Under the pieces are notes generated by a model. That model had not been told where the DNA came from and did no database searches. It saw only the letters and a list, made by a program, of their open reading frames with translations. This document shows, one piece after another, positions 1 to 5,576 of a DNA stretch of 5,576 nucleotides (its first letter is position 1; each line of letters starts with the position of its first letter). Made by a program: the position numbers and the translations under genes. The stretch is from an uncultured Prevotella sp. GTDB taxonomy: Bacteria; Bacteroidota; Bacteroidia; Bacteroidales; Bacteroidaceae. The DNA is taken from positions 1 to 5,576 of the forward strand of contig CAKQXI010000147.1 of assembly GCA_934281565.1 (NCBI GenBank), in the 5' to 3' direction.

Positions 1-182
1 GCTCTACGGTCAACGACCATGTCAGTTCCCTGATATATAAAGAAATATGCAACTTGCTGAAACAACAAGAAATGACGATGGGAGAAATCGCCGACTCGCT
101 GAACTTCAGCGACCAGAGTGCCATGAGCAATTTCTTTAAGCAACGTGCTGGCATATCGCCTCTCGCTTATAGAAATAAATAA
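1..182 (+). CDS. AraC-family transcriptional regulator, C-terminal DNA-binding end (5' truncated by window)
   Basis: Only the last 59 codons are present, read from base 3 to the TAA at 180-182; the gene begins left of the window. The translation carries the second helix-turn-helix of an AraC/XylS domain: EIADSLNFSDQSAMSNFFKQ runs from about base 84 to 143 and is followed by the family's terminal G-I-S-P-x-x-Y-R signature. The sensor domain is not visible, so the ligand and targets are unknown. The preceding stretch (VNDHVSSLIYKEICNLL) fits the linker and first helices of the domain. The gene converges on aspA, with 104 bases between the two stop codons, so it is not co-transcribed with the asparagine/aspartate cluster. 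Whether it regulates that cluster cannot be told from sequence. The family call is firm; any role is not. Confidence 0.9.
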   Translation, partial: STVNDHVSSLIYKEICNLLKQQEMTMGEIADSLNFSDQSAMSNFFKQRAGISPLAYRNK

Positions 183-230
183 AGCCTGCAAAGCAAAATC
201 CACTAAAAGCAGACTCACCTTACAGGCTTT
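181..230 (-). terminator. Probable intrinsic terminator of the aspA operon
   Basis: Bases 218-230 and 181-193 form an inverted repeat. Read on the - strand, AAAGCCTGTAAGG pairs with CTTTGCAGGCTTT over 13 positions, with two G-U wobbles, around a 24-base loop. It is followed by the U-rich run ATTTATTTCTAT (bases 180-169). On the + strand the two wobble pairs become C-A mismatches and the 3' flank (CTCGTAC) is not U-rich. The structure therefore suits the - strand transcript leaving aspA. It lies about 57 bases beyond the aspA stop codon, and its distal arm starts within the AraC stop codon. The loop is longer than in classical terminators, which lowers confidence. Confidence 0.6.
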
Positions 231-286
231 CTCGTACACAATGAATTGGTATTAACAGATTATTTCACACTTAAAACTTTTATATC

Positions 287-1705
287 TTACTTGAGTGTAA
301 ACTTATGTGAATGTAACATTTCCTGTGGATCCAGTGCCTTGTCAAGTTCCTCCTTGGTCATCAGGGCTTTCTCCAATACGATGTCATAAACAGAGCGGTC
401 GGTGTCCAAGGCTTCCTTGGCAACCTTGGTACTGTTCTTGTAACCGATATAAGGATTGAGAGCAGTCACGATGCCGATGCTATTCTTCACCATCTCATAG
501 CAACGCTCCTTGTTCACGGTAATATCCAAGATACATTCCTCGGTAAGAGTCTCGATGGCATTCTTCAACCATGTCAAGCTCTCAAACAAACTTTCCGTAA
601 TCACTGGTTCCATCACGTTCAACTCCAACTGTCCTGCCTCGGCAGCAAAGCTGATGGTGGTATCATTGCCGATTACCTTGAAGCATACTTGGTTGGTTAC
701 CTCTGGAATAACAGGGTTCACCTTACCCGGCATGATGGAAGAACCAGGAGCCTTAGGAGGTAGATTGATCTCATTCAAGCCACAACGAGGACCAGATGCC
801 ATCAAGCGGAGGTCGTTGCATATCTTGGATAGTTTGATAGCCAGACGCTTCAATGCGGAAGAATAGCTAACGTAAGCACCTGTGTCAGGAGTAGCTTCCA
901 CCAAGTCAGATGCTGAGACAAAGTTCTCGCCTGTCAGCTTGCTTAAGTTGGCTGCACAGAGTTTAGCGAAACCGGGAACTGCATTCAAGCCTGTACCGAT
1001 AGCCGTACCACCCATATTGATTTCATGCAAGAGTTTTACATTACGCTCCAAGTTGAGGATTTCTTCCTCCAAGTTGTTGGCATACGCATTAAACTCTTGT
1101 CCAAAGGTCATAGGCACTGCATCCTGCAACTGGGTACGTCCCATCTTGATTGTATTGGCGTATTCATCCGCCTTATACCTGAAAGCACTGATCAGTCCTG
1201 TCAAGGCACCTACCAAGTGAGCATTCATACGGATCAAAGCCAAGCGGATAGAAGTAGGATAAACATCATTGGTACTTTGTCCGCAGTTGCAATGGTCGTT
1301 GGGATAGCAATATTGATAGTCGCCTTTCTCATGCCCCATGATCTCGAGAGCACGGTTGGCAATCACCTCGTTGGCATTCATATTAACAGAGGTACCAGCA
1401 CCTCCTTGCATCATGTCTATGGGGAAATTCTCATGCCACTTGCCGTCTATGATTTCATTGCAAGCCTTGGAGATAGCACCAGCGATCTCATCGTTGATGA
1501 CACCAAGGGCATGGTTGGTTTGCACTGCCGCCAACTTAACGTATGCGATAGCGATGATGAAATCAGGATAATCACGCATCTTCTTGCGAGATATATGATA
1601 ATTGTTGATACCACGCTGGGTCTGTACACCATAAAGTGCTCCTGCTGGAACCTTGAGCTCGCCCAATAAGTCGGACTCCACTCTAAACTTCTTTTCTTCT
1701 GCCAT
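287..1705 (-). CDS. aspA: Aspartate ammonia-lyase (aspartase)
   Basis: Cytoplasmic enzyme of the aspartase/fumarase superfamily that converts L-aspartate to fumarate and ammonia. The 472-residue length is normal for the family. Visible motifs are GAGTSVNMN (102-110); QSTND (143-147), whose Ser-Thr-Asn bind substrate in characterised homologues; GRTQLQDAVP (189-198); and the mobile loop GSSIMPGKVNP (321-331), in which Ser322 corresponds to the catalytic-base serine and Lys328 to a substrate-binding lysine. TQLQD rather than fumarase-type THLxD, together with the PEVTNQVCFKVIGND segment (334-348), favours aspartase over class II fumarase. The start ATG follows an A/T-rich leader with no clear Shine-Dalgarno. 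It is last in the cluster, 99 bases after the porin stop codon, with its own promoter-like box, and would use aspartate supplied by the upstream asparaginase and Dcu carrier. Oddity: cysteines 133, 139 and 141 cluster just before the QSTND motif. Confidence 0.96.
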   Translation of the reverse strand: MAEEKKFRVESDLLGELKVPAGALYGVQTQRGINNYHISRKKMRDYPDFIIAIAYVKLAAVQTNHALGVINDEIAGAISKACNEIIDGKWHENFPIDMMQGGAGTSVNMNANEVIANRALEIMGHEKGDYQYCYPNDHCNCGQSTNDVYPTSIRLALIRMNAHLVGALTGLISAFRYKADEYANTIKMGRTQLQDAVPMTFGQEFNAYANNLEEEILNLERNVKLLHEINMGGTAIGTGLNAVPGFAKLCAANLSKLTGENFVSASDLVEATPDTGAYVSYSSALKRLAIKLSKICNDLRLMASGPRCGLNEINLPPKAPGSSIMPGKVNPVIPEVTNQVCFKVIGNDTTISFAAEAGQLELNVMEPVITESLFESLTWLKNAIETLTEECILDITVNKERCYEMVKNSIGIVTALNPYIGYKNSTKVAKEALDTDRSVYDIVLEKALMTKEELDKALDPQEMLHSHKFTLK

Positions 1706-1758
1706 AATATTAAATTTTAAATGTATATTGATTGTTTATTCTTAATAGCCTTGTTTTG

Positions 1759-1766
1759 CAAAGGTA
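1759..1766 (-). promoter_or_regulatory. Bacteroidetes-type -7 promoter box for aspA
   Basis: On the - strand these bases read TACCTTTG, a perfect match to the Bacteroidetes -7 consensus TAnnTTTG, about 53 bases before the aspA ATG. Transcription would start a few bases downstream and give a leader of roughly 45 nt. The -33 partner is weak: the only TTTG upstream is 29 bases away, against about 19 expected. The rest of the 99-base gap (1706-1804) is A/T-rich and shows no convincing hairpin, so read-through from the porin gene also remains possible. Confidence 0.5.
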
Positions 1767-1804
1767 ATGCTTTTTTCTGACATTCCTTGATTTATCAAAC
1801 GACA

Positions 1805-3010
1805 TTAATACATTTTAATACGATACATGAAACCAAGCTCTATGCGGTCGGTGTTAAAACTCCTCAATCCACATTTTGAGCTATAATCAAACTTGCGCCC
1901 AACGTATGCCAGAGACACACGGAAATCTTGGTGCTTCACAGGATAATATTCTACGCTTGCCATATAACCATAGCTCTTGCGATAGTTCTTCAGTTCTTCC
2001 ACCTTGGATACGCTTACCGTCTCGTACATCGCCTTGAGCATCAAGTTCCATTGGGGAGCAAACTGCCAGTTTGCCTTGGTGATGAAACTGTGATAGATGA
2101 CATCGCTGAAATAAGAATTGTCCTTCAACTTGGTTGCACCAAGCTCGGAGGTAGCTATCCTCAGACGGTCCAGCCCTTCATAGGCACCCATATAGTCAAG
2201 ATACCATTGCAGATTGGGCAAGTTCAGTTGTTGTCCCAATATCAGCATACGACTATATTTCTTCTTAGCCAGTGTCTGGATGCCCCAAGACCAACGAGTT
2301 TGCAACTTGTTGTCAAAGAGACTACCATTCCAGCTAACCACACAAGTCAATGGATGATTTGCCTGTTCCAAGACACGATAGTTTCCATTACCCTCATACG
2401 ACTTGGCTCCCTCGCCATAGTCATCCACCAGCTTGCCATTATTGGCATTGCTCACTTCTACGGCTATTTCATGTGAGGGAGTGGGCTTGTAACTCACGAT
2501 GGCACCAGCCATGAAGCTATCCATGTTGTCCACGAAGTCGGAATACTGGTAGATGCGTATCGGATTCTCGTCAAACTCAAATCCGCCCCAGATCAAGCAC
2601 ATCTTTCCACCCTGTACATTCCACTTGTCCGTCAGCCGATAGCCCACCATCATAATGTCCGTTGCCTTGGCGAAATTATCGCTCTTGGCATCAGTAGCCC
2701 TGTTCAAACGATGGCGGAAACGATAATAGAGCCTATCGGTCAAGTTGCCCTTGATTTCGATACGCAGTTGCTTGTTGCCAAACCTTGATGTCCTGTCATC
2801 CGTCAATCCATTATGTTCTGCTCGGAAAGAAGCAGCATAGTTGAAATAGAGATTGAACGCATCGTTTTTCTTTTCCAACTTAGCAACACGCTCGGCAAGC
2901 GATTCCACATCACCATCGCCACCGCCCATTCCTATGTTGCTGCCTTGTGCATTCGCCCCCAGCGCAAATGCTAAGGACGATGCAATAATAAACACCATCT
3001 TTTTTCTCAT
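1805..3010 (-). CDS. Outer-membrane beta-barrel porin, OprO/OprP-like family
   Basis: A 401-residue predicted outer-membrane channel. Residues 1-21 are a signal peptide: basic MRKK, a hydrophobic core, and a likely cut after ANA. A glycine-rich stretch follows (GMGGGDGD, 27-34), then a short heptad-like helix (about 35-49, VESLAERVAKLEKK) of the kind seen as an N-terminal coiled coil in trimeric Bacteroidetes porins. The remainder alternates polar and hydrophobic residues with many aromatics, as in barrel strands (for example LYYRFRHRL, FRVSLAYVGRKF). It ends in a strand closing with aromatic Tyr (RIELGFMYRIKMY), resembling a BAM-recognised C-terminal signal. The family is often labelled phosphate-selective, but placement between asparaginase (52-base gap) and aspA suggests passage of asparagine, aspartate or C4-dicarboxylates. 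That substrate is inference. The porin class is well supported; exact family assignment is less certain. Confidence 0.82.
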   Translation of the reverse strand: MRKKMVFIIASSLAFALGANAQGSNIGMGGGDGDVESLAERVAKLEKKNDAFNLYFNYAASFRAEHNGLTDDRTSRFGNKQLRIEIKGNLTDRLYYRFRHRLNRATDAKSDNFAKATDIMMVGYRLTDKWNVQGGKMCLIWGGFEFDENPIRIYQYSDFVDNMDSFMAGAIVSYKPTPSHEIAVEVSNANNGKLVDDYGEGAKSYEGNGNYRVLEQANHPLTCVVSWNGSLFDNKLQTRWSWGIQTLAKKKYSRMLILGQQLNLPNLQWYLDYMGAYEGLDRLRIATSELGATKLKDNSYFSDVIYHSFITKANWQFAPQWNLMLKAMYETVSVSKVEELKNYRKSYGYMASVEYYPVKHQDFRVSLAYVGRKFDYSSKCGLRSFNTDRIELGFMYRIKMY

Positions 3011-3062
3011 ACATCAAAAGTTTAATTACTGATCTATTCTTTTACTTATACAATATCTTGGC

Positions 3063-4112
3063 TTAGTACCTCTGGAAGTACTCCTGGATTTTCTGCCAGT
3101 CGCGCGTCTTCGTCAAAGCCAACATCAAGAGGACACGTGCTTTCTGTGGGTTTAATGCCAAGGAAGCCACGAAGTGATACTTAGAGTCATCTACCTCGCC
3201 ATTGAGACAAGTGGGACCTGTTGGCACACGGCTTGAGCGTACAATGTTGATGCCCTTTGCACGAGCCTTCAACGCCACATCGAACACATCTTTATAGAAG
3301 TTTCCGTCACCTACGCCAGCCAACACGATACCGTCAAAATTGGCATCGACAAAAGCCTGCATCGGAAGTGGCGAGCAGTTAGAATAACCATAGACGATAC
3401 CTACCTTGGGAAGTTCGGTAAGGTTGTCTACGTTAAACTCGCTCCTTGTGGTATGCAAGTTTCCCACCGTGCGGTTGTAGATAGCCTCTCCATCATAAAC
3501 ATACCCTATTTTCCCATAGTTGGCACCTTGGAACGTAGCCACATCCGTTGTATGAGCCTTGTAGACATCCTTGGCATCAAGCAAGTTGTTGTTCATGCAG
3601 CACATGACACCACGCCCCTTGGAATTGGCACTGGCTGCAGCTGCTACACTGGCATAGAGATTGGCAGGTCCATCGGCACTGATACCTGTACTTGGGCGCA
3701 TCGCTCCTACCAAGACTACTGGCTTGTCACTATGGACGGTGAGGTTGAGGAAATAAGCAGTCTCCTCCATCGTGTCCGTTCCATGGGTAACGACGACACC
3801 ATCATAGCCCTCATTGTTCAGCAACTGGTTGATGCGCTTGGATAGTTTCAACCATACTTGGTCGTTCATGTCTTGCGAACCGATATTGACAAGTTGCTCA
3901 CCACTCACATCCGCCAAGTCCAGCATCTGGGGCACGGCTGCTATCAGGGCATCCACACCTACTTGTCCTGCACTATATGCCGAGCCTGTAGCAGAAGCTC
4001 CTGCACCTGCAATGGTCCCGCCCGTGGCGATGATACGAACTTTAGGCTTAGCTACCGCAATGGACACTACCAAGAGAAAGAGTGCCAACAATGAAAAGGT
4101 TTTTCTGTTCAT
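3063..4112 (-). CDS. ansB: Periplasmic type II L-asparaginase
   Basis: Hydrolyses L-asparagine to L-aspartate and ammonia. I use the ATG at 4112 (349 residues) because it puts a standard signal peptide first: basic MNRK, a Leu/Val-rich core, and a cut after AVA at residue 21. There is no lipobox cysteine, so the enzyme should be soluble in the periplasm. An in-frame TTG at 4160 would add 16 polar residues ahead of the signal and overlap dcuB. Both signatures are intact: ATGGTIAG (29-36) with nucleophile Thr33, and THGTDTMEET (109-118) with Thr112-Asp113. Tyr46, Ser79 and Lys185 match the other active-site residues of the E. coli enzyme, and Glu306 lies in the conserved EVDD. A signal peptide together with this full type II pattern excludes the cytoplasmic type I form. 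The start lies 38 bases after the dcuB stop codon, which suggests co-transcription. It lacks the two cysteines that form the E. coli AnsB disulfide. Confidence 0.95.
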   Translation of the reverse strand: MNRKTFSLLALFLLVVSIAVAKPKVRIIATGGTIAGAGASATGSAYSAGQVGVDALIAAVPQMLDLADVSGEQLVNIGSQDMNDQVWLKLSKRINQLLNNEGYDGVVVTHGTDTMEETAYFLNLTVHSDKPVVLVGAMRPSTGISADGPANLYASVAAAASANSKGRGVMCCMNNNLLDAKDVYKAHTTDVATFQGANYGKIGYVYDGEAIYNRTVGNLHTTRSEFNVDNLTELPKVGIVYGYSNCSPLPMQAFVDANFDGIVLAGVGDGNFYKDVFDVALKARAKGINIVRSSRVPTGPTCLNGEVDDSKYHFVASLALNPQKARVLLMLALTKTRDWQKIQEYFQRY

Positions 4113-4150
4113 AATTCTTCGATTTATTAAGGTTTTGATATAGAATTTAT

Positions 4151-5497
4151 TTAGTAACAAAAAGTGACAATCAGATAGCCTACTCCTATTGAGACCAACG
4201 TAGTGATGAAACCCGACAGTTGGAACGAATGGTTTACCACAAACTTACCAATGCGAGTAGTACCAGTACGGTCAAAGTTGATGGCGGCCACCTCCGTAGG
4301 ATAGTTAGGCAAGAAGAAATAGCCGTTCACCGCAGGGAACATTGCTATCAGCGACAATGGAGGAAGACCTAATCCTATGCCCAGTGGATAGAGGGTGCGA
4401 ACATCGGCAGCCTGAGAAAAGAGCATTATCGACATGAAGAAAAGGGCGATGGCAAAGAGGAATGGATATTGGGTCACCACAGAGGCAATGTGCTCCTTGA
4501 AGAACTCTATGTTGCCATTGAAGAATGTATCTCCCATCCATGCTATACCAAAGATTGCCACCAGCGCATTCATTCCTGCGGCAAAGACATTGCCTTTCAC
4601 GGCATCATGCACGTTTGCCTTGCCTACGATGAGGATAAGCGATGCTACCGACATCATGACAATCTCTATCGTCTCGGGCATACTGACACGGTGCAACTCT
4701 CCATCTATCATGAACGATGGGCGGAGAGATGGCACACTGCCAAACAATACTACCAAGAACACACCTAACAGGAATGCCAGCACTGCATATTTTGCCCTCG
4801 GACTTGGGTTCTTTATCATTTCATCGATGAGCTTGCTATCTTTCTCAGGGTTGATGATGCCCTGGGCTACACGTTCCTTATAAATAGGGTCGTCTTCCAG
4901 TTCCTTGCCCACACGGTTTTGTACAAACGCCGCTACCAATATCGCAATGATAGAAGCAGGGATACAGATGAGCATCACATCTTTCAACTCTATGCCCTGC
5001 GCACCCAACAAGTCGGTACTGATGATGGCTGCCGTTGCTGCCGACACAGGACTTCCTGTGATACCCAAGGATGCTGCGACTGTTGCCACACTCAAAGGGC
5101 GTTCTGGACGTATCTTTGAATTAGTCGCTATCTCTGAGATGATAGGTAAAAGCGAGTAACTGGTGTGTGCCGTTCCTGCCACGATGCAAAACAACCAAGT
5201 GGTAAGTGGCCCATAATAAGTTATCTTCTCTGGATGCTTGCGCAGGAACTTAGCGGCAAGTCCCACCAGATAGTCCAGTCCACCAGCCGCTTGCAAAGCC
5301 GACGCTGCCGTGATGACCGACACAATGATAAGCATGACATCTATCGGCAGGTTGCCAGGCTTCATCCCGAAGCCAAAGACGAGTATGAACACGCCCACCA
5401 TACCATAGATACCTAATCCGATGCCTCCGATACGGGCACCAATGAAGATAAGAGCCAGCACCATAGCCAGCTGCAATAGAATGATTGTTGTTGCCAT
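4151..5497 (-). CDS. dcuB: Anaerobic C4-dicarboxylate/aspartate transporter, DcuA/DcuB family
   Basis: Inner-membrane carrier of 448 residues, close to E. coli DcuB (446) and somewhat longer than DcuA (433). Family members exchange aspartate, fumarate or malate for succinate during anaerobic growth. Hydrophobic segments lie near 4-22, 27-44, 52-71, 95-116, 134-164, 173-194, 235-254, 276-293, 303-325, 342-361 and 424-446, with a charged cytoplasmic-type loop at about 195-236. Family-typical stretches are GTAHTSYSLLPIISE (108-122), RPERPLS (130-136), GITGSPVSAA (145-154), FLPNYPTE (395-402) and FDRTGTTRIGKF (408-419). The sequence shares features with both DcuA and DcuB, so the symbol names the family member conventionally used in this group. 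First gene of the cluster, with a promoter candidate about 48 bases upstream of the ATG. Here it most plausibly imports aspartate made by the periplasmic asparaginase; exchange for succinate is inferred, not visible. Confidence 0.93.
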   Translation of the reverse strand: MATTIILLQLAMVLALIFIGARIGGIGLGIYGMVGVFILVFGFGMKPGNLPIDVMLIIVSVITAASALQAAGGLDYLVGLAAKFLRKHPEKITYYGPLTTWLFCIVAGTAHTSYSLLPIISEIATNSKIRPERPLSVATVAASLGITGSPVSAATAAIISTDLLGAQGIELKDVMLICIPASIIAILVAAFVQNRVGKELEDDPIYKERVAQGIINPEKDSKLIDEMIKNPSPRAKYAVLAFLLGVFLVVLFGSVPSLRPSFMIDGELHRVSMPETIEIVMMSVASLILIVGKANVHDAVKGNVFAAGMNALVAIFGIAWMGDTFFNGNIEFFKEHIASVVTQYPFLFAIALFFMSIMLFSQAADVRTLYPLGIGLGLPPLSLIAMFPAVNGYFFLPNYPTEVAAINFDRTGTTRIGKFVVNHSFQLSGFITTLVSIGVGYLIVTFCY

Positions 5498-5544
5498 AAA
5501 ATATAATTCTTTATGTTCTCGTTAAAATGATTGTGTAGTAATAA

Positions 5545-5574
5545 TAAATTTACTTTTCCTCTTTTGGGTGCAAA
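5545..5574 (-). promoter_or_regulatory. Probable Bacteroidetes-type promoter of the dcuB-ansB-porin(-aspA) cluster
   Basis: Read on the - strand, TTTG (5574-5571) is followed after 18 bases by TAAATTTA (5552-5545). This matches the Bacteroidetes -33 TTTG and, at all but the last base, the -7 TAnnTTTG at about the usual spacing. Transcription would start near 5538, leaving a leader of about 40 nt before the dcuB ATG at 5497. The leader is A/T-rich, with no Shine-Dalgarno and no visible riboswitch or operator palindrome. The window ends two bases beyond the -33 box, so upstream activator sites cannot be judged. Confidence 0.55.
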
Positions 5575-5576
5575 TT

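Noticed and set aside
1025..1669. Long open frame (214 codons) on the + strand opposite aspA
   Set aside because: It lies wholly antisense to a highly conserved enzyme, its translation has no recognisable domain, and codon bias of the real gene explains the absence of stops.
287..1705. Class II fumarase or argininosuccinate lyase instead of aspartase
   Set aside because: The TQLQD motif and the PEVTNQVCFKVIGND region match aspartase, as does the pairing with asparaginase and a Dcu carrier.
1759..1799. TTTG upstream of the TACCTTTG box as a complete aspA promoter pair
   Set aside because: The spacing is 29 bases, about ten more than usual for Bacteroidetes promoters, so I report only the -7 box.
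1928..2476. Open frame of 182 codons on the + strand opposite the porin gene
   Set aside because: It is a shadow of the porin coding sequence, with no start context, domain or promoter of its own.
3011..3062. Separate promoter for the porin gene in the 52-base gap
   Set aside because: The - strand has no TAnnTTTG match at usable spacing; the only TTTTG is about ten bases before the ATG, so co-transcription with ansB is simpler.
4434..4883. Open frames on the + strand opposite the Dcu transporter gene
   Set aside because: Several overlapping antisense frames occur in the same region, as expected from codon bias over a hydrophobic membrane protein; none resembles a known family.
5545..5552. 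Perfect palindrome TAAATTTA as an operator site
   Set aside because: It is a short all-A/T palindrome that coincides with the expected -7 box; chance and promoter function explain it without a regulator.

Overview
The window looks like chromosome from an anaerobic member of the Bacteroidales, possibly Prevotellaceae. This is inferred from an OprO/OprP-type outer-membrane porin with an N-terminal coiled coil, start codons without Shine-Dalgarno sequences, promoter-like boxes of the Bacteroidetes type (TTTG / TAnnTTTG), and overall protein character. I cannot name a species from sequence alone.

Layout. Bases 1-182 (+ strand) are the tail of an AraC-family regulator cut by the window edge. Converging on it is a four-gene cluster on the - strand that fills the rest. 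In transcription order it is a Dcu-family C4-dicarboxylate/aspartate transporter (5497-4151), a periplasmic type II L-asparaginase (4112-3063), a beta-barrel porin (3010-1805) and aspartate ammonia-lyase (1705-287). Gaps are 38, 52 and 99 bases. A good promoter candidate lies upstream of the transporter at the right edge. A second -7-like box sits before aspA. A 13-bp hairpin whose pairing and U-rich tail favour the - strand lies between aspA and the AraC gene and probably ends the operon. No stretch over 300 bases lacks a gene.

How the genes fit together (inference from family knowledge). Asparagine would cross the outer membrane, perhaps through the porin, and be hydrolysed to aspartate and ammonia in the periplasm. 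The Dcu carrier would import the aspartate, typically in exchange for a C4-dicarboxylate such as succinate. AspA would then release ammonia and form fumarate, the electron acceptor for fumarate reductase. The window is thus a compact asparagine/aspartate-to-fumarate module for nitrogen supply and anaerobic respiration.

I see no mobile element, CRISPR array, tRNA, rRNA or clearly unprecedented system. The items most worth checking are the porin's likely non-phosphate substrate, a cysteine cluster beside the AspA active site, the cysteine pattern of the asparaginase, the separate promoter of aspA and the strand-asymmetric terminator.
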